DNA of 64,000 nucleotides from Phenylobacterium kunshanense (GCF_003254525.1 NZ_QFYS01000002.1:620001-684000); one strand, 5' to 3'. Shown: positions 24,811 to 32,357, counted from the stretch's first letter. Program-made: numbers and translations. Notes: generated by a model not told the origin, from the letters alone.

Positions 24811-25026
24811 ATGGGCGAACAGAACCGCAGGGCCGTGGAGGTCGAGCCGCCGGCGAGCGCCGCACCCCATGCGCCGCGGCCGGCACATCCGAATCCGCAC
24901 GCCCCCGAGCCCGGCTCTCCCGAACGCCAGGCCCTGAGCCCCGAGGCGGACGAGCGTCAGACGGCCCGCCAGGCGCCGGCCGGGGCCTCGCCCGGCGAAT
25001 CCGCCGAGGACGACTCGATCGGCTGA
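24811..25026 (+). CDS. Low-complexity Pro/Ala/Glu-rich small protein
   Basis: 71 residues from the ATG at 24811, chosen because AGGAGG lies seven bases upstream. The whole chain is disordered in character: proline-, alanine- and glutamate-rich (EPPASAAPHAPRPAHPNPHA) with an acidic C-terminus (ESAEDDSIG) and no cysteine or hydrophobic core. No family is recognised. Codon use and base composition match neighbouring genes. It could be a real small disordered protein; the strong ribosome site is the best evidence. Confidence 0.55.
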   Translation: MGEQNRRAVEVEPPASAAPHAPRPAHPNPHAPEPGSPERQALSPEADERQTARQAPAGASPGESAEDDSIG

Positions 25027-25035
25027 GGCCGCCGC

Positions 25036-25800
25036 TCAACGCGTGTGGTCGAAGATCACGTGCTCGCGGGTGAGGAACAGGCGCGAGCGGTCCATCTGCA
25101 CGAAGCGCCGCTCGTCCTCGACCAGTGCGGCGGCCGCCTCGGCTGCGCCCTCGCCGCCGGCCAGATCCTCCAGCGTGTTCACCCAGACCTCGGTGATCCC
25201 GTCCAGCGGCGGCTCATATCCCCGGCCCGCCTGCATCCCGGCGTTCACCTCGGGCGCGATGGCGTGGCTCTGGACGTACTTGGCCATCTTCAGCGGCGCG
25301 GCGAAGCTCGCCACCAGCGGGCCGTGGTCGTGCAGCCAGGTCTCGTGGCACTCGGCCTGGGTCAGGCCGTCGCGCCGGGTGAGCAGGTAGGTCGCCTTCA
25401 CCGCCTCCGGCCCCGGCCCCTTGCCGCCCGTGTGGTCGAAGATCAGGTGCTCCTCGGTGAGGAAGACGGCCGACCTTTCGAAGTCGATGAACTTGGCCTC
25501 GTCCTCGGCCAGCACCCGCCCGGCCGCCTGGCCCTGCGGCGTCGCATAGGCGGCCTGGAAATCCTCCAGCGAGTCCCACCAGACCTCGGTCACCCCGTCC
25601 GCCGGGCCGCGCATGCCCCGCACCGCGCGCATCGCCTCGCTCGCGGGATCGTCGAACGGATGGCTCTGGACGTACTTCCTGAGGCGCAGCGCCCCCGCCT
25701 GCGCCGCCACCAGCGGGCCGTGCCGGGTCAGCCAGTAGTCGCGGAACTCCCCCGCCGACAGGCCCTCGCGCCGGACAATGACGTACACCAGCTTGATCAT
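25036..25800 (-). CDS. Tandem EthD-domain protein
   Basis: 254 residues from the ATG at 25800. Two copies of the ferredoxin-like EthD fold: the first from MIKLVYVIVRREGLSAGEFRDYWLTRHGPLV, the second from VKATYLLTRRDGLTQAECHETWLHDHGPLV. Each ends in a DxxRSxxFLTxEHxIFDHT motif. EthD-type dimeric alpha/beta-barrel proteins occur in ether and alkane degradation and as small-molecule decarboxylases or dehydratases. No degradation operon surrounds it, although an AhpD-like gene is divergent from it. The function is not assigned beyond the fold. Confidence 0.85.
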   Translation of the reverse strand: MIKLVYVIVRREGLSAGEFRDYWLTRHGPLVAAQAGALRLRKYVQSHPFDDPASEAMRAVRGMRGPADGVTEVWWDSLEDFQAAYATPQGQAAGRVLAEDEAKFIDFERSAVFLTEEHLIFDHTGGKGPGPEAVKATYLLTRRDGLTQAECHETWLHDHGPLVASFAAPLKMAKYVQSHAIAPEVNAGMQAGRGYEPPLDGITEVWVNTLEDLAGGEGAAEAAAALVEDERRFVQMDRSRLFLTREHVIFDHTR

Positions 25801-25946
25801 CGCAAACCCTCCGTGCAGCCCCGCCAATGCGGCGACCGCACGCCGGGTAGGTCAAGGAAAACCGACACTTCGCTGACGCAGGGGCACGCCGTTTCGGGTG
25901 CAGGATGGCCCGGAAGACCCAAGCACGATCACCGGAGGAAGCCGCC

Positions 25947-26480
25947 ATGTCCCGCATGCCCCTCGTCGAGCCCGAGGCCCTGCCGCCCTACCTGAAGGCC
26001 ATCCACGACGCGACGCCCGAGGAGAACTGGCTGGGCCGCCACTTCGCCCGCGCCTTCGCCCCCAACCCGGACCTGGTCCAGGCCTACCAGGCCTTCTACT
26101 ACCCCTGGCACACGGGCGAGGCCGGCGTGCTCGACGCGCGCCTGAAGGAGCTGGTCCGCCTGCGCATCGCCACCCTCAACGGCTGCGTGCTCTGCAAGAC
26201 CGTGCGCATGGCCCCGGCCGTGGTGGGTGAGGACGAGGCCGCCTCGGGCGTCGACGACGCCGACAACGCCGGCTTCACCCCGCGCGAGCGCGCCGCCATC
26301 CACTTCGCGGAGAAGATGGCCGTCGACCACCACAACATCGGCGACGACGACGTAGCCGCCATGCGCCGCCACTTCACCGACGCCGAGTTCCTGGAGCTCG
26401 CCATGATGGCCGGCCAGTACATCGGCTTCGGCCGCGTGCTGGCGATGCTCCAGCTCGAGGTGGCGAGCTGTCCGATCTAG
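25947..26480 (+). CDS. Carboxymuconolactone decarboxylase / AhpD-like protein
   Basis: 177 residues from the ATG at 25947 (GGAGGA seven to nine bases upstream). An all-helical CMD/AhpD fold with LKELVRLRIATLNGCVLCKTVR, where the C-x-x-C pair and following region form the alkylhydroperoxidase-like redox site, and FTDAEFLELAMMAGQYIGFGRVL near the C-terminus. It may reduce peroxides or act in aromatic catabolism; the CxxC favours a redox role. A decayed copy of its residues about 28-50 (NPDLVQAYQAFYYPWHTGEA) is found 2 kb downstream at about 28110-28190. Confidence 0.87.
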   Translation: MSRMPLVEPEALPPYLKAIHDATPEENWLGRHFARAFAPNPDLVQAYQAFYYPWHTGEAGVLDARLKELVRLRIATLNGCVLCKTVRMAPAVVGEDEAASGVDDADNAGFTPRERAAIHFAEKMAVDHHNIGDDDVAAMRRHFTDAEFLELAMMAGQYIGFGRVLAMLQLEVASCPI

Positions 26481-26521
26481 GGGCCTTACGCCCCGTCTCA
26501 TCTCAACCACAGCGCCTCCGT

Positions 26522-27217
26522 CTAGGGCCGCTGGTCCACCAGGCTGTGCAGCAGGGCCAGCGCCGCGCCAGGGGCGATGGCGGGCGACAGCGTCGGGACG
26601 CCGATCAGGCCGTCCGCCTGGTGACGCCGGCACAGCATCCACTGCGGAAACGTCCGCTGCGCCACCGTCGCGTGCTCCAAGAGGAGCGGCCGGCGGTGCC
26701 GCGCATCGAGCGCGATGATCCCGTACAGCGCCTCCAGGCTGGACCTCGGCCCTTCCAGCGCCTGCAGGAAGCACCCGTCCTGGAACCAGAGCGCCCCCGT
26801 CACCCCCAGCCGAGGGTTCCGCCGCGCCGCCTGCTGGCGGACGGTTTCCAGCAGATCGTCGATCTCGCCGGCCGGCGTGTCGGCCTCGCTGATATAGACC
26901 AGGCGGTGCAGATCGGCGGCGTCGGGCTCGCCACCATCGGCCGGCCTTCCGCCGATGGCCGTGTCGCCGTGAAAGGCGATCAGCTCCGAGCAGTCGTCGT
27001 CATAGCGCAGCGACACGCCCCTTTCGGCGAACGCGGCGATGATCTGCGCGATCGTGTCGGGGTGCGCCCGGACGGGACCCCTGGCCTTCTCCAGGCGCTT
27101 GATCGTCTCGAGGCTCACGCCCGCCGCGGCCGCGACCTCCTCGCGGCTCATGCGCACCAGGGCGCGGCCGGCCCGCACGATCTCGCCGCTGACAATCCTG
27201 GCCCTGTCGTTTCCCAT
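26522..27217 (-). CDS. HTH-BLUF fusion: predicted blue-light-responsive DNA-binding protein
   Basis: 231 residues from the ATG at 27217 (a TTG at 27265 is less likely). Residues about 12-72 are an XRE/Cro-type helix-turn-helix (LVRMSREEVAAAAGVSLETI). After an acidic linker, residues about 103-195 form a BLUF flavin photoreceptor domain. The residues that BLUF photochemistry needs are all present: Tyr108 (LVYIS), Asn134 (RRNPRLGVTG), Gln152 (CFLQALEGP), and Trp193-Met194 (FPQWML). BLUF domains bind FAD and rearrange hydrogen bonds in blue light. A direct fusion to a DNA-binding domain suggests a one-component light switch. It converges on the AhpD-like gene; its targets are unknown. Confidence 0.85.
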   Translation of the reverse strand: MGNDRARIVSGEIVRAGRALVRMSREEVAAAAGVSLETIKRLEKARGPVRAHPDTIAQIIAAFAERGVSLRYDDDCSELIAFHGDTAIGGRPADGGEPDAADLHRLVYISEADTPAGEIDDLLETVRQQAARRNPRLGVTGALWFQDGCFLQALEGPRSSLEALYGIIALDARHRRPLLLEHATVAQRTFPQWMLCRRHQADGLIGVPTLSPAIAPGAALALLHSLVDQRP

Positions 27218-27289
27218 GCCGACGCCCGCCCCCACCGCGCCTCCGCCCTCATCGTGTACGCGCAATATGGCCGCCGAATTTCGGCTTCG

Positions 27290-27773
27290 TATGTTTCAGA
27301 GGCCATCGACGTCGGCCGCTGGGGCGTGGCGCCCTTCTTCCACAAGGGCCAGGCCAAGGCGTGGACGCTCCCCACCAACACCTGCGGCTCCGAGGAGATG
27401 CACGCCAAGCTGTCGTTCCGCGACGTCCCGCCGCTGCCTCGTGCCGGCCAGCGCCATCTGCGAATGGACCGGCCCCACGGGAAAGAAGACCCGCCACACC
27501 ATCGCCCGCGCCGACGGCGCCCCGCTCTTCATCGCCGGCCTCTGGGCCGACCACGCGCACGAGGGCGAGCACACCCAGAGCTACACCATGGTGATGATCG
27601 ACACCGCCCCCGGCGACGACCTCCACCCCTTCCACAACCGCCAGCCGGTCATCCTCGACCGCCCCGCCGCCCACACCTGGCTCGACCCGCGCGCGGACTA
27701 TCGCGAGGTGCTGAAGGCGCCGCCGGCGGGGACGCTGGTGGCCGATCCGCCGGAGGCGGTGGCGGTGGGGTAG
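27290..27773 (+). pseudogene. Frameshifted, 5'-truncated SRAP (YedK/HMCES-like) gene
   Basis: Two frames together give one SRAP protein. The first reads RWGVAPFFHKGQAKAWTLPTN through KLSFRDV (about 27318-27427). The second, shifted near 27430, reads RCLVPASAICEWTGPTGKK through to a stop at 27773, with the family's catalytic-Glu motif (CEW) and an FHNRQPVIL segment where HxRMP is usual. The N-terminal MCGR with the essential Cys2 that crosslinks abasic sites is missing, and the NARAET motif is degraded (NTCGSE). It is therefore a dead gene. It is divergent from the HTH-BLUF gene. Confidence 0.8.
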
Positions 27774-27792
27774 GCTGCTGGGGCCTCGAAGA

Positions 27793-27841
27793 AACCTCCC
27801 CCGTTCACGGGGGAGGGGGACCGCGAAGCGGTGGAGGGGGC
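27793..27841. repeat. GC-rich palindromic intergenic element
   Basis: A 9-bp perfect stem CCTCCCCCG/CGGGGGAGG with a TTCA loop (27795-27816) is followed by a second small hairpin ACCGC-GAA-GCGGT (27820-27832) and a purine-rich GGAGGGGGC tail. I recall similar units scattered between genes in Caulobacterales genomes. Only one copy was noticed in this window. Confidence 0.5.
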
Positions 27842-27917
27842 GGTGGCCCGCACTGCGCTCTTCCAGCGGCTCCCGTCGACTACCGCCGCTTAACCCGCAC
27901 GGGCTCACCCTGCGGCC

Positions 27918-28110
27918 ATGCCTCCGCCCGACCACGATGCCGACTGGATGGACGACTGGTCGCGCGTCCCCAACGACGACATCGCCGCCGCCTGGATCCG
28001 GTACCAGGCGAACAGGCCCTCGCAACCGTCCGGCGACGAAGCCGACGGATGGGCCGTGGAAGCCATGATCTAGCTCTCGGACATTGATCCTCCACGGGCG
28101 CTCGAGATCG
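27918..28110 (+). pseudogene. Small gene interrupted by an in-frame stop
   Basis: An ATG at 27918 opens a 51-codon frame (MPPPDHDADWMDDW... DGWAVEAMI) ended by TAG at 28071-28073. The same frame continues sensibly past the stop as LSDIDPPRALEIAF before running into the AhpD-like fragment. The pattern (AAAWIRYQ, a Trp-rich middle, then xxDPxRALEI) resembles DUF6869-type proteins, but I am not sure of the family. Most likely a decaying small gene; a genuine 51-residue protein cannot be excluded. Confidence 0.4.
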
Positions 28111-28190
28111 CGTTTCCCGCGCCCTCGCCCCAACCCGAACCTGATCCAGGCCCGTCAGACCCTCTACCTCCCCTGGCACACGGGCGAGTG
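28110..28190 (+). pseudogene. Fragment copied from the AhpD-like gene
   Basis: The plus strand encodes NPNLIQARQTLYLPWHTGE, matching NPDLVQAYQAFYYPWHTGE of the intact AhpD-like protein at 25947. DNA identity is high over about 60 bp and continues a little upstream with a one-base deletion that breaks the frame. The fragment marks the left edge of the lower-GC island and is best explained by duplication followed by decay. Confidence 0.75.
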
Positions 28191-28273
28191 CGGAGAGGGC
28201 CAGATAGGCCCCGGTATGGTGTCGGCCTAGCGGCGCGGCGGTCATGTGGCAGAGTCCATTTTGAGCGGAGGAG

Positions 28274-29215
28274 TTGATCACCGCGCGCAGCCGCCGCACG
28301 CTATCGGGAGCGGTGGACTTTGTGGGGGCGCAGGTGGCCAGAAATCCTGAAGTACCGACTTACAATGCTTACCTGTGGCCCATTGTCGAGCGGCTGAGAA
28401 TTCACGGCGGCTCTATGACAATCGAGGAAATGGTCGACGATGTCGCGACGGCGATGCATCTCTCGGAAGAACAGCGGAACACTGAGCACGGCGAGACTGG
28501 CCGGTCCGAGGTCGACTATAGAATGGCGTGGGCGAGGACCTATCTCAAGAAGGGCGGCGTCTTAGAGAACAGTGAGCGAGGTGTGTGGCGCCTGACACCG
28601 AGAGGTGCCGCGGTCTCAAAGCCTGAGGTCTTGGATATTCCCAAACAGGTTCACCAAGCAGGCCACGCAGCGCGGAAAGCAGGCAAGAACAATAGCTCTG
28701 TCGCAGATTTTGCACGCCACGAAGCAGCTGAACTTGCCCAGGCTCTCGACGAGTCACTGACTTGGATCGAGGAACTACTGGCGAAACTCAAGAACCTACC
28801 TCCCGCGGCCTTTGAGCGCCTTAGCCAGCGAATGCTTCGCGAAAAAGGGTTCTCCAAGGTCGAAGTCACGGGGCGATCCGGAGATGGTGGCATTGACGGC
28901 ACCGGAGTATTGAGGATGAATCTTCTATCTTTCCAGGTTCTGTTCCAGTGTAAGCGATACTCGGGATCGGTCGGGCCCAGTGTAGTCCGCGATTTCCGAG
29001 GCGCGATGGTTGGGCGTGCAGACAAGGGGCTCATCATCACCACCGGCACATTCACCGCGGAGGCCCGGCGTGAAGCGGTTAGGGATGGTGCGCCGGCGAT
29101 CGATCTCATCGACGGAGTAGGTCTTTGCGAGATCCTCAAAGATCTCCGGATCGGCGTCGAAGTGCGCACGGTCGAAGAGGTCACAATCCGCGATGTGGAA
29201 TTGGCGGAACTCTAA
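28274..29215 (+). CDS. Mrr-type restriction endonuclease
   Basis: About 293-313 residues; the start may be the TTG at 28274 or a GTG at 28334 that places IPTYNAY-like VPTYNAYLWPIVERL near the N-terminus as in the family. The N-terminal half is the Mrr_N winged-helix DNA-binding domain (SMTIEEMVDDVATAMHL, WARTYLKKGGVLENSERGVWRLT). The C-terminal half is the Mrr PD-(D/E)xK nuclease: LSQRMLREKGF, GRSGDGGIDGTG (catalytic Asp) and QVLFQCKRY (QxK variant), then FRGAMVGRADKGLIITTG. Mrr enzymes cut modified DNA as type IV restriction systems. GC content is clearly lower than in flanking core genes, indicating transfer. Confidence 0.88.
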   Translation: MITARSRRTLSGAVDFVGAQVARNPEVPTYNAYLWPIVERLRIHGGSMTIEEMVDDVATAMHLSEEQRNTEHGETGRSEVDYRMAWARTYLKKGGVLENSERGVWRLTPRGAAVSKPEVLDIPKQVHQAGHAARKAGKNNSSVADFARHEAAELAQALDESLTWIEELLAKLKNLPPAAFERLSQRMLREKGFSKVEVTGRSGDGGIDGTGVLRMNLLSFQVLFQCKRYSGSVGPSVVRDFRGAMVGRADKGLIITTGTFTAEARREAVRDGAPAIDLIDGVGLCEILKDLRIGVEVRTVEEVTIRDVELAEL

Positions 29216-29276
29216 GGGCGGCGTCCTTCAGAATGCCTTGCCTCAATCCTCAGTTGGATGCCGGCCCCGTCGACCG

Positions 29277-30824
29277 TCATACGTGGTTGGAGTATTGGTG
29301 ACGTACCACCGGAAGATCGACGCCATAGTGGCGAGCTACCGCCATTTGAGTCTGCCCTTCCTGGATCATGTTTATGACGCCCTCGGCCGGAGCGAGTAGT
29401 TCAGCGGCGAACGCCCTCCCCATCGCTTGGCGATCAGTGAAGAGTTCAGAGATCGGCGCTTCGCGGTCGTCGTAAGCGAGGTAATCCCCAATCGCGCGCG
29501 CCAGCAGGAAGGCGGTGCCCGCGTGCCCACTCTCTCGAACCACCATAACGGGGGCTTCGTTCTTGCGCCCGCGGTAGCCGCGTAGGGGATCATCGCTCAT
29601 TGCGCTAGCCGTGAAGTCTTCTGCGCCGAAGCGCCGGCAGAGACCTTCGACACCGCCGATAGCTTGGTCGTCCCCGAGCTTGAGGAGCCGGCGCAATTCT
29701 TCGGCTCGGGCCTTGCCGGCTGGCCACCCCCACTCCCGCCGCACCTTCAACCGGGTCTTCCATCCCCGAAGGCCGTCAAAGCGATTCGTCTCTTGCCGCG
29801 CCTTAAGTTCTCCATGGGCCCAAGCAAGGTTTTCCTCGAACGCCTCGGGTAGGGTCGAAGATGCAAACTCAAGTCGTGCACTTTCGTCGGGCAGCGCATC
29901 GATCAATCGCGTGATGGCGTCGGCACACGCATCGGACATGTCGTGGAGCGATAGGCCGAGCCCGCCGGCCGTCCGCGCAAAAGCCCGCTCGCGCTTCGAA
30001 CTCATGACGTCTTCCAACCGCGACAGAAGCGAATGAATTGGACGATCGAACCGACGCCCCCGCTCCAGATACGCGGCAACCGGCCGAACCACGCGATCCA
30101 ACAGGATTTCTTCTGCTGAGCGCTCGGAGAGATCCGTCGAAAATAGATTGTCGGCCGGGTCGATGGATTCCGAGCGACGGACATAGAGCTGCATATGCGA
30201 GCCCAGCGCCTTTAAAAGTAGCGGGCCCGCCCTAGTCTCTTCGTTCGCCCGGATGGTTAAGGTGCAAAGGCGGAACGGATCATCGTATCGGCAGAATATC
30301 CGCCACCAGTTCTTGAGTAGGCGTACTGAGAGCTCGTTGAGATCGACCCCCTCATCGCTTCGATGTTGACCGAACAGCACCAATCGACCCAACACAGCAT
30401 CGGTCTGTAAGTCCCCTGGCCGCGTCGATGTCTCGATCTTGAGAAGGCGAGTCACCTTATCGTCCTCGTTTTCTTCCGGCGGCGCAAAGTCGGAGAGATC
30501 GACCGACTCCGCCAGCTCGGCGGCCTTGCGCAAGCCGTCCTCCGTGGGCGTTGGAACACTCGCGCGACCGTCTGCTTCGAGCGTCACGAGCCCAGTCCGG
30601 ACGAGTGCGTTCAAGCCGCGGCTGACGTTCGGCTGATGACGCTCGACGATCGCGGAGAGCTCGCTGATCGAGCGCGGCCGAAACTGAGCAATCGCGACAA
30701 GGAGTTCACGGGTCCGCGCGCCGGCCAACACCTCGATGCGCTCCGCCTCCCGGTTCATGGCGCGTGGTCCGGCGAGCCTGTTGAGCAAGCTTGCACGAAG
30801 ATTATCACCGGAGATCTTAGTCAT
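29277..30824 (-). CDS. TumA-like DNA-binding protein fused to a degenerate ImmA/IrrE-like domain
   Basis: 515 residues from the ATG at 30824, which overlaps the toxin-gene stop (ATGA). Residues about 25-95 form a winged helix (RTRELLVAIAQFRPRSISELSAIVERHQPNVSRGLNAL) like TumA/HVO_A0114 antitoxins. A 270-residue middle region is not recognised. The C-terminus is an ImmA/IrrE fold: APVMVVRESGHAGTAFLLARAIGDYLAY aligns to the peptidase helix that normally carries HExxH, here R-A-I-G-D, and RAFAAELLAPAEGV matches the conserved AFAAxLLxP. The missing zinc ligands make protease activity unlikely. Base composition is lower in GC. It is inferred to be the antitoxin/repressor, perhaps with a sensing domain. 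Confidence 0.75.
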   Translation of the reverse strand: MTKISGDNLRASLLNRLAGPRAMNREAERIEVLAGARTRELLVAIAQFRPRSISELSAIVERHQPNVSRGLNALVRTGLVTLEADGRASVPTPTEDGLRKAAELAESVDLSDFAPPEENEDDKVTRLLKIETSTRPGDLQTDAVLGRLVLFGQHRSDEGVDLNELSVRLLKNWWRIFCRYDDPFRLCTLTIRANEETRAGPLLLKALGSHMQLYVRRSESIDPADNLFSTDLSERSAEEILLDRVVRPVAAYLERGRRFDRPIHSLLSRLEDVMSSKRERAFARTAGGLGLSLHDMSDACADAITRLIDALPDESARLEFASSTLPEAFEENLAWAHGELKARQETNRFDGLRGWKTRLKVRREWGWPAGKARAEELRRLLKLGDDQAIGGVEGLCRRFGAEDFTASAMSDDPLRGYRGRKNEAPVMVVRESGHAGTAFLLARAIGDYLAYDDREAPISELFTDRQAMGRAFAAELLAPAEGVINMIQEGQTQMAVARHYGVDLPVVRHQYSNHV

Positions 30825-31216
30825 CCTTCTGACCTCCATGGGTCGAGGGCGAACTCGATCCGTTTCATGTCGCAATAGGCCTTACAGCGGTCGAAGAAGT
30901 CTGCGACCAAGCCGCTGGCCGAAGTGAAATTGTATGCAATGCGCTTGTGTATGCGTCCGAACTCATGCTCGTGGTCGAAGGGCGCATCGTCTGGTGAGCC
31001 GTCATATTCATGCGAGTTGTCGAAACCGAATAGTCGCTCACCGTCAGCGTCTTGAACGACGAGACGGTACTTGAGCCCGTGGGGGCGCCGGTCGGTCTTG
31101 TCCAAAATCCTCACCTGAACCACAACGCGATCGCCGTTCGGCAGTCGCCAGGGCGACTGCTCCGCGAAGTCGAGCAGCGTCTGAAGATCGTGGTCCGTTA
31201 AGTCCACACATATCAC
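30821..31216 (-). CDS. TumE-family toxin-like protein (DUF6516)
   Basis: 131 residues from a GTG at 31216. The family pattern is clear in the second half: HGLKYRLVVQDADGERLFGFDNSHEYDG, then an acidic/His patch FDHEHEF and IAYNFTSASGLVADFFDRC, corresponding to TumE's KYRL, G(Y/F)DN, DHxH and xxFxSxxxLxxDF elements. TumE proteins are the toxin halves of TumE-TumA type II modules. The next gene overlaps by ATGA and starts with a TumA-like winged helix, which supports the pairing. An inverted repeat covers the start codon. The first 45 residues are less conserved. Confidence 0.72.
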   Translation of the reverse strand: MICVDLTDHDLQTLLDFAEQSPWRLPNGDRVVVQVRILDKTDRRPHGLKYRLVVQDADGERLFGFDNSHEYDGSPDDAPFDHEHEFGRIHKRIAYNFTSASGLVADFFDRCKAYCDMKRIEFALDPWRSEG

Positions 31217-31226
31217 CCAATGATAT
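31210..31226. promoter_or_regulatory. Perfect inverted repeat over the TumE-like start codon
   Basis: ATATCA-CCCAA-TGATAT: 6-bp arms with a 5-bp spacer, AT-rich in an otherwise GC-rich region. The GTG start lies inside it (31214-31216). It is placed to act as the operator for autorepression by the downstream winged-helix protein. Confidence 0.55.
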
Positions 31227-31414
31227 GGATGAGTGGTGAAAACGCCAAAATCGATGTGCGGTCAACCTTCCGTTGCTGATAGCGTGTGGCGCGGCTGAAC
31301 GCAGGTGCCGGTATAAGACAGAAGATGTGCTTCTGCGCCGCAGAAGTGGCTGATGGGCGGGCAGGCCACTTGCGTACGGTTTCTCCCACCCCGCACCCAC
31401 ACCCCCAAACCCAA

Positions 31415-31440
31415 ACGGCCGGAGCTCCCGCCCCGGCCGT
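31415..31440 (-). terminator. rpoH transcription terminator
   Basis: An 8-bp stem ACGGCCGG/CCGGCCGT with a 10-nt loop, about 30 bp after the rpoH stop. On the minus strand it is followed by TTGGGTTTGGG. The 31227-31414 gap upstream of the TumE-like gene shows no gene; it should hold that operon's promoter. Confidence 0.65.
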
Positions 31441-31469
31441 TCCGTTAGTCTCCGATCTCAGCCGACCCG

Positions 31470-32357
31470 CTAGGCGTCGACGAGGTTCCGCTCCGCCGCC
31501 GCCGCCTTCATGGACTTCTGCAGCTTTTCGAAAGCGCGGACCTCGATCTGGCGCACGCGTTCGCGGCTGACGCCGTATTCGCTGGCGAGGTCCTCCAGGG
31601 TGGTGGGCTCGTCCTTCAGGCGCCGCTCGGTGAGGATGTGGCGCTCGCGGTCGGTCAGTTCCGTCATGGCCGCTTCCAGCAGGCTCATGCGCAGGTTCTT
31701 CTCCTGGGTCTCGGCGACCACGCTCTCCTGGGAGGGCGTGTCCGTGTCGACCAGCCAGTCCTGCCACTCGCTTTCCGAGTCGGCGCGCATCGGCGAGTTC
31801 AGGCTGGCGTCGCCGCCGGCGAGCCGGCGGTTCATGCTGACCACTTCCTCGTCCAGCACGCCCAGCTTGGTGGCGATCTGGCTCACCTGGTCGGGGCGCA
31901 GGTCGCCCTCCTGCAGGGCCTCGATCTCGCTCTTGGCCTTCCGCAGGTTGAAGAACAGCTTCTTCTGCGCCGCGGTGGTGCCCATCTTCACGAGCGACCA
32001 GCTGCGCAGGATGTATTCCTGGATCGAGGCGCGAATCCACCACATGGCGTAGGTCGCCAGGCGGAAGCCCTTGTCCGGGTCGAACTTCTTCACGGCCTGC
32101 ATCAGGCCGACGTTGCCCTCGGAGATCACCTCGCCGATCGGCAGGCCGTAGCCGCGATAGCCCATGGCGATCTTGGCCACGAGCCGCAGGTGGCTGGTGA
32201 CGAGCTGGTGGGCGGCTTCCGGGTCCTCATGCTCCTGCCAGCGCTTGGCGAGCATGAACTCCTGGTCCTTCGCCAGCATCGGGAACTTGCGGATCTCCGA
32301 CAGGTACCGGCTGAGGCCGCCTTCCGGCGACATGACGGCAAGCGAATTCGCGGCCAT
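31470..32357 (-). CDS. rpoH: RNA polymerase heat-shock sigma factor RpoH
   Basis: 295 residues. Sigma-70 regions are easily read: region 1.2/2.1 (GGLSRYLSEIRKFPMLAKDQEFMLAKRW), region 2.3-2.4 (FRLATYAMWWIRASIQEYILRSWSLVK), the RpoH-box-type stretch QKKLFFNLRKAK after region 2 that is diagnostic for sigma-32, and region 4 (LEDLASEYGVSRERVRQIEVRAFEKL). It directs RNA polymerase to heat-shock and protein-quality-control promoters. GGGGAT precedes the ATG. The leader contains two tandem hairpins. RluD is encoded close by, separated here by a VOC-family gene. Confidence 0.97.
   Translation of the reverse strand: MAANSLAVMSPEGGLSRYLSEIRKFPMLAKDQEFMLAKRWQEHEDPEAAHQLVTSHLRLVAKIAMGYRGYGLPIGEVISEGNVGLMQAVKKFDPDKGFRLATYAMWWIRASIQEYILRSWSLVKMGTTAAQKKLFFNLRKAKSEIEALQEGDLRPDQVSQIATKLGVLDEEVVSMNRRLAGGDASLNSPMRADSESEWQDWLVDTDTPSQESVVAETQEKNLRMSLLEAAMTELTDRERHILTERRLKDEPTTLEDLASEYGVSRERVRQIEVRAFEKLQKSMKAAAAERNLVDA

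Noticed and set aside
27785..27925. A CRISPR-like or IS-end repeat at the palindromic element
   Set aside because: There is only one unit, with no spacers, no target-site duplication and no transposase nearby.
28249..28276. A six-codon leader-like ORF just before the Mrr-type gene
   Set aside because: It is too short to judge and may arise by chance; no attenuation structure accompanies it.
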